Shown: positions 1-10,197 of the stretch, piece after piece
Numbering within the stretch: the stretch's first letter is position 1
Layout of the letters: each line of letters begins with the position of its first letter
Assembly: GCA_964007475.1 (NCBI GenBank)
Contig: OZ023275.1
Span: 15,789,829 to 15,853,828, forward strand
Origin: Hybos culiciformis
Lineage: Eukaryota; Arthropoda; Insecta; Diptera; Hybotidae
DNA: 64,000 nucleotides
Direction: 5' to 3'
The notes under the pieces: generated by a model
Databases searched by the model: none
Seen by the model: only the letters and a program-made list of their open reading frames with translations
Told to the model about the DNA's origin: nothing
Position numbers and translations under genes: made by a program

Positions 1-178
1 CGTTGGTCCTTCTTAAAAAAAATCGAAAATTAAATGTTTAGATATTAAATGTTTAGATAGTTTTAGATATTAAATACATTATGTACTTACGAACATTTTA
101 GTACCTTTTAATTCTTATATTATTGCTGTGTGTCGATTCAAAATATTTGTGTTTAATAATTTTTTTTTATTTTTGAAG
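1..178. other. Intron sequence of Daam upstream of the first visible exon
   Basis: AT-rich sequence with no coding signal. It ends in a pyrimidine-rich tract and an AG at 177-178 that serves as acceptor for the first visible Daam exon. The upstream FH2, FH1 and N-terminal exons lie outside the window. Confidence 0.7.
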
Positions 179-1250
179 AATACCACACTATGAGCAACGA
201 TTGAAGAGCCTTCATTATAAGAAACGTTTTATGTTAACAATTAATGATTTAACACCTAGAATTAATAGCGTAATGGAAGCATCACGTGAAATAGCACGAT
301 CACGACGTCTCAGAAAATTGCTAGAATTAGTCTTAGCCTTAGGTAAAACAATTTGTGTGAAATTGTTATCTTTTTTTAAAATAAAATAAAAATTAACCAT
401 GCTTTTAGGTAACTATATGAATCGCGGTGCCAGAGGAAATGCATCTGGATTTCGTTTAGCATCTTTAAATCGTTTAGCTGACACTAAGTCCAGTTCACTC
501 AAAGGAACAACTTTGTTGCATTATTTAGTTCAAGTTATAGACAAAAAATTCAAAGATCTGCTGAAATTGGAAGAAGATGTACCGCATGTGCGTGAGGCTT
601 CTAAAGTATCTTTAGGCGAAATGGATAAAGATATTCAAATGCTAAGAACTGGGTTAACCGAAGTAACTAGAGAGATCGAATTCCATCGTAGTGCAGGACC
701 ACCACAGTCTGGTGATAGATTTCTGCCGGTTATGAGAGAATTCCATTCTCAAGCATCTGTGAGGTTTGCTGAACTCGAGGATCAGTTTCAAGACATGAAA
801 ACTAGATTTGATCGAGCAGTTAGATTATTTGGTGAATCGGTTGTGCAACCTGATGAGTTTTTCGGAATATTCGACACCTTTTTAACAGCATTTTCTGAAG
901 CTCGCCAAGATAATGAAAATTTCCGTAAACGCCAGGAAGAGGATGAAAAACGCGCTAAACAGGAAGCTGAATTAAAAAAACGAACAATAGAGCGCAAAAA
1001 TAAAGAAGGCTTAATGAGTTCAGTGGCTAGAAATTTAGGACTTAAATCTTCTAAACAAAATGGTAATGTTGAAGAAGGAAAAAGCAATAATAGTAATGAT
1101 AATAAGGCCGGCGAGTTTGATGACTTAATATCAGCACTAAGAACTGGAGATGTTTTCGGAGAAGACATGGCAAAATTCAAAAGATCAAGAAATCCTCGTC
1201 ATAATGTACACAGGGAAGAGAGTAGAGAAAGAACTGGAAGAAGACAGTAA
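179..1250 (+). CDS. Daam: Daam, C-terminal end (formin FH2 end and DAD), two last exons
   Basis: Exons 179-342 and 409-1250, joined over a 66-bp intron (343-408, GT..AG) so that 'LVLAL' continues as 'GNYMNRGARGNASGF'. DAAM is a Diaphanous-related formin that nucleates and elongates unbranched actin downstream of Rho and Wnt/planar-polarity signals. Visible are the last part of the FH2 domain (YEQRLKSLHYKKRF, then LASLNRLADTKSS, LLHYLVQVIDKKF, SLGEMDKDIQMLRTGL, QPDEFFGIFDTFL), a charged coiled segment rich in K/R/E (RQEEDEKRAKQEAELKKR), and near the C-terminus the autoinhibitory DAD motif GEFDDLISALRTGDVF followed by basic residues. The stop is TAA at 1248-1250. The gene is truncated by the window edge: the N-terminal GBD/DID, FH1 and most of FH2 are missing here. 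Identification rests on the strongly conserved FH2/DAD text; confidence is high. Confidence 0.95.
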
Positions 1251-2521
1251 ATAAATAAGCAGAAGTTTATAACTCAAATCATCACAATATTTGAAATGAC
1301 CTACTTCCCTCTTTTTACTTTTTCATTTAACTAACTCATATATTTTAATTGTTTTTAAAAATAATTTATTCAAAAATCTCCTGTACGAATGAATTTCAAA
1401 GTAAACATTATTTGAGTACCAAATAATCTGTATAAATTAAATATAATAGAAAAATGAATAACGAAAAAAATAAAACTTCTTAGTATCGTACTAAAAAATT
1501 GGCTTTTAAATAATTGATACTAAAAAAATGGCACTCATTTTAGAAATCCGGAGAAGCTTTACAATTTCGTTATGTAAGAATTTTTCTAGTATTTTACTAT
1601 TTTACTTATTGAAAAGATACATCCTAATTCTCTTTAAAGTTCAGATGAAAATAAAACCTTAAAAGAAATATGAATCTCTTATAAGTTTTCAGGAAACCAC
1701 ATAATTCAAGTATTTAACTTTTAAATTTTTCTACTATCGAGTTACAATGGTATAAATAACTAATTTTTATAAAATTTTGAAAAAGATATGAATTTATTTT
1801 ATCAATATACATAATAATAATGTAAGTACACCAGTGGACATCGTTCTTTTTTCACAATTTCGTTTTTAATTTGAAAAGTCAAACGAACTTATTCCCTGAA
1901 AATTTAGCTATAAAATAATTGTTACACAAAATTGTGTTAGGAAATAAATGTCGTTAAATGCAAAATATAATATTTATTCTAATTTAAGTTTAATATTAGA
2001 AATGTATTTAATATTTTTCATTTGTTTTTTGTTTTCTTTTGTATTATTAATTTTAACTAAAGTAAAAGATTTTTTTTATGATATATTTAAAAAATTATAT
2101 ATAATCGTATTTATAATGAGAAGCAACATAGTAAAAAAAAAAATCAAAGTAAAAAAGTTTTATTTATAAGTTTATCTCCAATTTCAGAAAAAAATACAAA
2201 TCTAAAATAAGTCTGGGGAAATTTTCGTTTTTACAATTGATTCGAATTTACAAAAACCAATATAACAGATAGTTATTATCTATTATATTTCTAAATGAGA
2301 ACCAAAATAGCCACACTTACAGCAACAACTATAAATTTTGAATAAATAAAATTAATTTTTTTTTTCGTTCTTCTTTTAATAATTTCAAATTTCAATTAGC
2401 TTTATAATATTTTTTTTTTTTTTCAATATAATTTTTTTAAAAATCGAGTTTGTTGAAATATAAAATCGAAAAATAAAAAGTGACATAAAAATTTTAAAAT
2501 TTATAAAAATATTGAAAATTA
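1251..2521. other. Intergenic region between convergent Daam and the first Tudor gene
   Basis: AT-rich. It probably holds the 3' UTR of Daam and that of the convergent Tudor gene. A 73-codon open frame at 1948-2169 is rich in Phe/Ile/Leu/Lys, as chance frames in AT-rich DNA are. No RNA gene or repeat was recognised. Confidence 0.5.
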
Positions 2522-4596
2522 TTAGCCTGGTATACTGTCAGTTTCCCTTATATAGCTTAAATCCATAGCGTCGTTATTGTGTTCTGCATATCCTTTTTCA
2601 ATTAAATGTTGACCCAAATCGCATGTATCGATACCATTGGTACTAAATGTCAATTTTACAACCAATTCATTTTTATTATCACCAACAGTAGCAAACATTT
2701 TTTCATTTAGGAAATTTCCTAAAATATAATGTTCAGCCTCATTAAGTAGTTCTCTAGAAAGACCACGTTTAACTTTGATACCACTTAATCGAAAGCGTAC
2801 TGCTTCAAATGGTATAATGCTTAGTTGTTTTTCCCATTTGCGCAATTCTTTATAACTTAAAACAGAATCATTACCATAATCAGCATAAAATACTTTAAAC
2901 TGACCATTTTCCAATACTTCCATTATTTTTGCTCGATAGAAACAATTGTCAATATATTTTGCGATAACTAATTCCAATTTTCCTGGTAAGGAATTTAACG
3001 TAAACTCTTCATATTTTTGAATTTGAATGGGATCATTCATATTTTCAGTTAGTGATCTGAATGTTATGGGATAAATACAAGTATCCTTTTGAATTAAATG
3101 ACCGTAAAATGTGCAAAGATCAAGAAAATGAGTAGGAACTATAGTAATTTTTGAGTTGCTTGCTGGTAATTCAAGTTTAGCAGAAATATCAATGATACAT
3201 GTTTCCTGATCTCTTGTCCAACCATCTTCTAATTTTTTTTTGTGCTCTTTTTGGCAATTATTTCCTTTAAAACATGACTGGTGATCATCTGTGAATTGAC
3301 ATAATCTCTCTTCATCTTTTGGCGAATAACCTGTTACCGCTTTAATGGCATTCGTTGTAAACATCGCCGGTTCATCATAAAATAAAGCACGTTGATCTGG
3401 CGTAACTTTCTCGTAATTTTTTTTTATGTTGTCCAAAACTGGTTCTTCCTGAAAGGTCAAAATTAATTCTAAACAGTTACAATTATTTCGGAATTGAATT
3501 TTTTTTCTTAGTTCAAAATTATAAATAAAAACAATACCTGTACAAATGGATTTCGATTTTCATGACTTGTCAATACAGATTCAAAAAAGTCCTTAACATT
3601 TTGATTTTCATTTTTAATTAAGATATTATTTGAGTTTGTTGCAACAGAATTTTTATAAATTTGAAACCATTCCAATTGATCATTAAGTAATTTCAGTAAA
3701 AATGATTGTTTAATTTTTTTCATCGATATTTCTAAATAATTTTCTGTAACCTTTTTAATTTTATAAAAGTACAAATTATGTAAGCAATTATTTAAAAATT
3801 CTTCCTGACTTTGATCTGATATTTCAACAATTCTACATGGTATTGCAATTGCAATTTCTTTTTGTATTTCCAATGGTAATTTATAAAAATTATGATTTCT
3901 TGTTATGATTTTTAAAATTCGTCCATGATCAATTAACATAATTTTAAGTTCCTTGGAAACATCTAAATTAATATTTTCTCGAACTGCACGATAAAAACGA
4001 TTATCAATTAAAATTCCAAATATTTCTGTTGATTTAGGCACTTCCTTAAAAATTTCATATTCATTATTATTAAAGCTTCCATAAAGTTTTTGAATAAAGT
4101 TTCCATTTTTTTCAGAATTTTCCAAATCATAAATATAATTTATATCACTATCACCAGAGTCGATTGAAAGAGTAGAAATGGTAGTATTTTTATTTAATTT
4201 ATCTTGAATGTTATTAACAACAATGCATTGTGATTCATAGGAATCTTTGAATGAATCTAATAAATTTATTTTATTATAAATGAATTTTTCATTTAAGAAT
4301 AAATTTTTATATTTGTTCTTATCATATTCTTTAATTAAATCCATATATTCTGAAAGATCATTATTAAATTTTATTATTCCATAATGAACAAATTCAAATG
4401 ATTTTGAGATTTCTTTAAAATTATCTAAATTAACAGTTGATGTTGATGAGCTTTTTTTAACATTTGATTTTAATATTTCATATAATTGTTCAGTAGTTTT
4501 TTCATAGAAATTTACTCCTTTTTTTAAGTATTCAAATTCATTTATAATTCGTTCACATAATTTCAATAAATCTAAAGAAGCTGTAGATGTGTCCAT
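2522..4596 (-). CDS. Tudor-domain protein A with CCCH zinc finger (Krimper-like piRNA-pathway protein)
   Basis: Exon 1 is 4596-3538 and exon 2 is 3448-2522, joined in phase 0 over an 89-bp intron (donor CAG|GTATTG, acceptor TTTCAG|GAAGAA); the product is 661 aa. The start ATG at 4596 is followed by an acidic/Lys-rich, probably coiled N-terminus (about residues 1-120). Next is a degenerate Tudor (about 190-250; 'NRFYRAV..LIDHGR', where canonical Tudors have D-[YF]-G-N), then in exon 2 a CCCH finger with exact C-x8-C-x5-C-x3-H spacing (C403, C412, C418, H422), and a well-formed extended Tudor (about 513-571; 'NCFYRAKI..VFYADYGN') with cage aromatics. Tudor proteins of this kind bind symmetrically dimethylated arginines of Piwi proteins in germ-line granules. 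The order N-terminal coil, defective Tudor, intact Tudor suits Krimper best. TDRD12/Yb-type proteins are an alternative, but no helicase domain is present. The domain calls are firm; the ortholog name is tentative. It stands in tandem with a paralog at 10198-12810. Confidence 0.85.
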
Positions 4597-5224
4597 TTTT
4601 TTTTTTTTTTTGAACAGGTAGATATTCTAAAAATAAAATAAAATTATTTTAGTTTTAATAATTATAATAACAAAACTATTTAAACTATTTATTTTTAAAG
4701 TAGTTGCTGGTCTACATTTAGCAAAATAAGTTGAATCAAAAGAATAGATAGTTTTGACAGATAATATTTCTTCTGTACCTCTTCATTTATTACAATGACT
4801 ATGAAATGCCCATTTAACTGACCTAGATAGATCGTTAGTTTTTTTCTTATTTAGTGCTGACCTGACAGTCTGTAGTAGTGCTTGAAATTTGAACTTATGT
4901 ATATTGTAAAAGTTCAAAGTAGAAGAGATAACTGAGATAACTTCAATAATTTATTTTATAATATGATCTATGATGATTAAAATTTTTTCTTAAATTTTTT
5001 GTTATTGTGTTGTGTTTGGTGCCTGCATGAGCATATATGTACATTCATATATTTGATGTCGTCAACATAACAACAGCAAAAAACTGCTTACAATGTAAAA
5101 ATGTTTTAATTTGAAAACTGTACCTAGTTCCTAGTAAATTCTGGTAAATTCTTGACTTAAAATTGAAATCAAAATTCCAAAAAAAAAAACTTACTTACAT
5201 GGAAGGATATGAAAATTTGGCTAA
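4597..5224. other. Upstream region of Tudor gene A
   Basis: AT-rich sequence 5' of the minus-strand Tudor gene, expected to contain its promoter and 5' UTR. A poly(A)-like run sits directly before the ATG on the minus strand. No defined promoter element was recognised. Confidence 0.4.
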
Positions 5225-5568
5225 AGCTAAACTAGAGATGAAATGAACCTCTCAGAATCAGATGAAACTTGGAGGGGCTAGAGGCGGTGCTCAAATCTCC
5301 AAAACTGAAATCAGTTCTTGGAGCAAATGCTCCGTTTCGGGGAAATGGCCTCCCAAACTTTTCATACATTTTGGATGGACACTCCTTTATACTTTTTCTA
5401 AAAATACGGCCAATCCTGTATGAAAATTTTGTGAAACCATATTTTCGAAAGAACTTAATTCAATTTTGGGGATTTGGGCACCGCCTCTACCCCCCCCCCC
5501 TCCCCCTCCACGTTTCAGCCGATTCTGAGTGGTTCATGTCATCTGCACTATTTCCGAAAATTTTAAAA
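5225..5568. repeat. Fold-back element E (imperfect inverted repeat, GC-rich arms)
   Basis: The left arm 5225-5355 (aaatgaacctctcagaatc, aaacttggagggg, tagaggcggtgctcaaa) is the imperfect reverse complement of 5465-5568 (gggcaccgcctctaccccc, acgtttcagccgattctgag, tggttcatgtcatctgcac). The core motif 'tagaggcggtgcccaa' and the G/C runs are shared with the fold-backs at 7125-7350 and 24681-25207. It is a non-coding fold-back/MITE family member. An open frame of 107 codons inside it is a by-product of the repeat. Confidence 0.75.
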
Positions 5569-6308
5569 ATCTTTCGATTGAAATGTAGGTAGTACCTACC
5601 TACGTACCCTTATATTCATCAACTGCAGCTTACCCGAACCGGCTAAATGTTAAAATAATGTATCCAATACAGTATTTAGTGTTATGTCCTCAATTTTCAT
5701 TGAATTCCATAGTAAAAAAAAAATAAGCTTAGTTTGGTCACGCTCACGCAACGCATTCATTCCACAAATCATTCAATTTTACCACAATTTACAGTTAAAT
5801 AGATACCAGGTACCCTATGCCGAACTTACTTTGATGATGCTTTTGACAGAAATTAATAAAAATTCTTCTTTTTTTTTTATTTTATTTAATTTTTTTAATT
5901 CAAAAAGTAAAATGTGTTTTATTTGATATTTATATTCTTTATTAAACCGTCCGTCCGGCGGCAGGCAAACAGTAAGAAAAAATTAAACAAATTATTTAAA
6001 TCACGTTCACTCATTAATTTACTATCACTGTTTTACAACAAACAAAAACAAAAGCAAAACAAAATAATAAATTCGCCTTCCTTGCTTTCATAATTCTCAG
6101 TGTTTCCAGACCAATTGTTTTGTATTAGCTATCAATCATAAAAAGTTCTTTTTTTTGCAAAATAGCTAAATTTTTTCGATGCGTTTGAATTAGTTAAAAA
6201 AATGAATAAACGTATAAATCACATTAAAGCCTAAACTTCAGTTTCGAAAAAAAGGTGAAATTTCAGTAGTTTACGTGTACAAGCCCGATACGGCAGTGTT
6301 CAAAGGCG
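5569..6308. other. AT-rich spacer without recognised gene
   Basis: Only short Phe/Lys-rich open frames are present. No exon, RNA gene or clear repeat was recognised, apart from 'tacctacctacgtacc'-type short repeats near 5590. Confidence 0.4.
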
Positions 6309-6645
6309 GCGTGACATTTGTCCGCGATAAAATTTGTATGGAACTTTGCTGACAAATGTCATTTTACAAAATGACATTTGTCCGCGATTGCAAAATGACA
6401 TTTACAATTATTAGCAGACAAATGTCATTTTGCAAAATGTCATTTTTCCGCGATTGTTTTTTCAAATTTTTAGCGGACAAATATCATTTTACAAAATGTC
6501 ATTTGTCCGCGATTGATTTTTTAAATATTTAGCGGACAAATGTCATTTTGCAAAATGTGATTTGTCCGCGGCGGACAAAAGTCATAATGCAAAATGACAT
6601 TTGTCCGCTAAAAATGTAATTTTGATGTCCGCGATACAAAAACAA
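6309..6645. repeat. Truncated copy of the palindrome-array element (copy A)
   Basis: It begins 'gcgtgacatttgtccgcgat' and contains about five diverged copies of a roughly 61-bp unit whose core is a palindrome made of 'gcggacaaatgtcatttt' and its reverse complement. It ends in 'atgtccgcgatacaaaaaca' like copy B but lacks the outer terminal inverted repeat on the right, so its right end is lost. Units carry more mismatches than in copy B, suggesting an older insertion. Confidence 0.75.
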
Positions 6646-6744
6646 ATTCCAGATGCGCAACGATGCGCAACGAAAATGCATTGAAAAATTTGTTTACACC
6701 TGGGGCCAAATTCTATAACTATGTTGTTCAAGACAACATTGTTC

Positions 6745-7732
6745 GGAGCCGTGACATTTGTCCGCGGGACATTTGTCCGCGATGAAATTTGTATGGAAAA
6801 CTTCGCGGACAAATGTCATTTTGCAAAATGTCATTTGTCCGCGATTGTAAAATGACATTTGTCCGCCGCGGACAAATGTCCCAAAATTAGCGGACAAATG
6901 ACATTTTGCAAAATGACATTTGTCCGCGATTGAATTTTCTAACTTTAGCGGACAAATGTCATTTTGCAAAATGTCATTTGTCCGCGATTGATTTTTCGAA
7001 TTTTTAGCGGACAAATGTCATTTTGCAAAATGTCATTTGTCCGCGATTGAAATTTTTAATTTTTAGCGGACAAATGTCATTTTGCAAAATGTCATTTGTC
7101 CGCGATTGAATTTTCAATTTTGGAGATACTGCAGATTACGTGAACCACTCAGAATCGTCTGAAGCTTGGAAAAGGGAAGAGGGGTAGAGTCCCCCCAAAT
7201 TGTTCATACATTTTGTATATGCAATTTTTTTTTTTTTGCCCGATTTGCCCCTTAAAGAGAGGGTGGTGGGGGGCGGCGGGCGGGCGGGTGGACTGGTGGT
7301 TGGTCAGTGGTGTGCCGATTCTGATTGGTTCACGTCATCTGCACTTTAGCCTCAAATTTTTAGCGGACATATGTCATTTTCCAAAATGTCATTTGTCCGC
7401 GATTGCTTTTTTTAATTTTTAGCGGACAAATGTCATTTTGCAAAATGTCATTTGTCCGCGATTGATTTTTTAACTTTTTAGCGGACAAATGTCATTTTGC
7501 AAAATGTCATTTGTCCGCGATTGATTTTTCAGATTTTTAGCGGACAAATGTCATTTTGCAAAATGTCATTTGTCCGCGATTAATTTTTATCGCGGACAAA
7601 TGACATTTTGGAAAATGTCATTTGTCCGCGGCGGACAAAAGACATTTTGAATCGCGGACAAATGTCATTTTTATGTCCGCGATACAAAAACAAATCGCGG
7701 ACAAATGTCCCGCGGACAAATGTCCAACCCCC
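6745..7732. mobile_element. Palindrome-array element B with 8-bp target duplication
   Basis: It is flanked by CATTGTTC at 6737-6744 and 7733-7740, an exact 8-bp target duplication. Its inner ends, 6753-6783 and 7694-7724, are perfect 31-bp inverted repeats of each other. Between them lie tandem units of about 61 bp, each a near-perfect palindrome (gcggacaaatgtcatttt | gcaaaatgtcatttgtccgc) plus a short AT linker (gattgatttttaattttta). The array is interrupted at about 7125-7350 by a fold-back element. No protein is encoded. The 8-bp duplication suits mobilisation by a hAT- or P-type transposase; the class is inferred. Confidence 0.8.
7125..7350. repeat. Fold-back element D nested in element B
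   Basis: The ends 'gcagattacgtgaaccactc' (left) and 'attggttcacgtcatctgca' (right) are inverted repeats. The inside has the C-run/G-run architecture 'gggcggcgggcgggcgg' seen also at 24.9 kb. It splits the palindrome array of element B, so it inserted last. The flanking 'tcaatttt/tcaaattt' may be a target duplication. Confidence 0.7.
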
Positions 7733-8412
7733 CATTGTTCATTTTGAAAACAACATTTTTGTGTTGTTACAAAAATTTTACTTTCTATAAGCAATGTTGT
7801 TTTCAAAATAAATGTTGTTTTCTATAAGTCTCGACTAAGAAAAAAAAAATTGAAATGCGGCAACTATAACATAATTTACTTCAAATATCTATCAAATTGA
7901 TGTCAAAAAGAACAAAATTGAAGGCAGTGTTAGGTAGTGCTTCTTGTGTAATAAAGGTTAACTACAAAATTTTGATAAAAATAAATATTTTCAATATTTT
8001 CGATTCGGCATCGATTTATAAGAAATTTTTTAACTTTAATTTTATTGTTAAAAATGAAAAACTATATTTTAATTGGATATTTTAATTTTATCTTTATTTT
8101 CCGAAATATCTTTTTAAAGAAGTTTTTATCGTAAAATACTGACGCATTTTACAAAAAGTGAATATTTGTATTTGCGGTAATTGCATTTCAATAACGAAAA
8201 TAAAGAGAGAGAGTATGCAATTATATTATGTGCATAAGGTTTGATACAAAGTATGTGAGTTCAAGAAATTTTTTATGGAGGAAAAATTGAAAATGAAAAT
8301 AAATTAAGAATATTCCAAACGTGTAAAAATATGTTAAATTAACATATTTTGTAAGGCAAAGTGAAGTCATGTTTCGATAATCGAAATAATCTTTGTATAA
8401 AACTGGAAACAT

Positions 8413-8598
8413 TTATTTGTTTAATTTTAATTCATAATTTAAAATTGTTGCAAAAATTAAGTACCTTTTATCGGGAACAGAGAAAGGGTCTGAAATGTCC
8501 CTCAGATGTCGTCGCATTATTCTCTCAACTTTTTTACTTTTTTTTGAATTTTCAATCTCGGACTCGTCCATAATAAAAAAATTAATCCACTTAACCAT
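8413..8598 (-). pseudogene. HARBI1-like nuclease N-terminal fragment (relic)
   Basis: The minus-strand frame contains 'MDESEIENSKKSKKVERIM' followed by 'RRHLRDISDPFSVPDKR'. The pattern R-R-x-L-R-D-x-S-[ND]-P-F near the start is typical of insect Harbinger (HARBI1-like) transposase proteins. A GT donor (AAAG|GTACTT) follows directly after 'PDKR', suggesting the first exon of a split transposase gene. The catalytic DDE exons are not recognisable downstream, and the remaining frame is AT-rich noise. It lies inside element C and supports its Harbinger assignment. Confidence 0.55.
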
Positions 8599-8846
8599 TT
8601 TATTAATTTTTTTTTAATATTTTTAATTTTTTCTTTTTAAATTAAAACGATTTTTTTTCAAATGTCTAAATTCACCAAAAAAAAATTTAATTTCTATACC
8701 AAAAAACCGAAAACAACATCAAATTATATGTCGCTTAAAAAATGTTGTTCGAACAACATTTTTTTTGTTACAGAAAGCAAAACTTAAAATTAATGTCGCT
8801 CGAGCAACATTTTTTTGAACAACATAGTTATAGAATCTGGCCCCTG

Positions 8847-10197
8847 TATCCTGTATTCTTTTACCTCATGGTCAAATTTTTCAATTCTCACCTCACCAAT
8901 AAAGTTATTTCACCTAAATCCTGTGCATGCCAATAGGTCTTTTTTCCGGTTGTAGAAGACCAAAATTCATATAAATGCAGCCAGATTGCTTTTAATTCCT
9001 AGCTAAGTGAAATAAGTTTGAAGGACGATTGTAATCTAATCCATTAAGTATTTCAGGCCACAATTCGCTACAAATTTGATTAGCCCATAACATAACTAGC
9101 TAGCCTAAAGAAATTTAAAGCCAATAAGAAATAGAATTTAAAAACTTAAATGTGTTAACTTGCATACCTATTCAATAAAAAGAAAAACAATAGATTCTCT
9201 AGGTACAAGTATAATAGGTACTTACCTAGGTACCTTTATTTTCTACAAATTTTCATTATTTTAATATTTATTAAAATTATACATTCATTTACTTAATGCA
9301 AGAGCAAAACCAAATAATTTTGTTTTCTAGGTTACACCATTGATTAATAATTAATGTAGTATAAAATAAGTTTCTTTCATCTTCATGCCTTTTGTTTTAT
9401 ACATTACTCAAAAAACTTTTTCGAGAAATATTAATTTATTATTTTGTTTTACTTATACGACCTCTCCAAAGTGTGAGAAACAGTTTGATCGTGCACGAAT
9501 GTACTAGAGGTTTTGAGGAACAGTTGGTGTAAATTCTGTATTTTTATTTGAAGTGGGACGGTCTTATTTCGCCTCCCCATATTTTTTATTCGATATGAAT
9601 ATGTGAAAGAAAGTAAATATTAAGAGTAAAATTAAAAAAAAAAATGTGTAGGTCGAACAAAATGTAATATGAAAGAAACTAATCCTATATTATTAATCAA
9701 TGGTTATACTTGAATTTGACAAACTTATAAAATTATTTAAACTAAATATAAAAATAATAATAAACTCTACTTTAACTAAAAATCTTAAACTTAGTTTTAA
9801 ATACTAGATTTCAGTTGTTTAAAAAAAAAAAATTTTTAAGTACATATAATAAAATAGATTATGTCATGGTCAAAGTTTCAACTCATGACAATGATATTTC
9901 TAAGTTCTTTGAAAAAAAAAAAATATATCATCACTGTCGCATAAACATATGAAAGTGAACAATCAGAAAAATAAATTAAATTCAGGATTCTCTAAAATAC
10001 ATAACTAATATGAACAATGACGGTTATCAAATTAAAAAAAAAAAAAACCTAAATTTAGGTAAATTATAAAAATAAAAACGAAATATTGAAAATGTCCAAT
10101 GAATGATCAAGGGTTTGTGAATAGATATAATGGTAATTACCATTTACCTGATAGATAATTACCATTTACCTGATAAGTAACTACGATCATAATGTAC
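8847..10197. other. AT-rich intergenic region downstream of Tudor gene B
   Basis: No exon was recognised. It contains an inverted-repeat element (9330-9710) and a 22-bp direct duplication at 10134-10175 (taattaccatttacctgata, two copies) close to the 3' end of Tudor gene B. Confidence 0.45.
9330..9710. repeat. Inverted-repeat (MITE-like) element
   Basis: The left arm 9330-9380 (ttacaccattgattaataat ... aagtttctttcat) is the reverse complement, with few mismatches, of the right arm 9668-9710 (atgaaagaaact ... attattaatcaatggttat). About 290 bp of unrelated sequence separates the arms. It has no coding potential, and no target duplication was identified. Confidence 0.6.

Larger units (their letters stand above)
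6703..8843. mobile_element. PIF/Harbinger-like transposon (element C), non-autonomous, with nested insertion
   Basis: Terminal inverted repeats of about 27 bp begin at 6703 (gggccaaattctataactat...) and end at 8843 (...atagttatagaatctggccc). The repeats continue inwards as diverged 'aacaacat' segments once the nested element is removed. Both sides are flanked by CTG (6700-6702 and 8844-8846). In the alternative reading, where these bases belong to the TIR, they would mismatch, so a 3-bp direct target duplication is the better reading; this is the duplication length of PIF/Harbinger. A minus-strand fragment resembling the start of a HARBI1-like nuclease lies at 8413-8598. No full transposase is present. 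Element B (6745-7732) is inserted in its left part. Confidence 0.7.

Noticed and set aside
1948..2169. 73-codon frame with a hydrophobic segment, possible small membrane protein
   Set aside because: Composition (Phe, Ile, Leu, Lys from AT-only codons) is what chance frames in such AT-rich DNA give; no conserved motif and it lies in the probable 3' UTR region of Daam.
6582..7014. Cys/Ser/Asn-rich minus-strand frames of 76-106 codons
   Set aside because: They are translations of the repeated palindromic units; the text repeats with the unit.
6309..7732. Regularly spaced repeats resembling a CRISPR array
   Set aside because: The units are self-palindromic with AT linkers that are not unique spacers, the context is a eukaryotic intron-containing genome, and terminal repeats with a target duplication show a mobile element.
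8221..8412. Second exon of the Harbinger nuclease
   Set aside because: Lies in the right place and strand, but no DDE or 'YRL[ST]K' type motif is recognisable.
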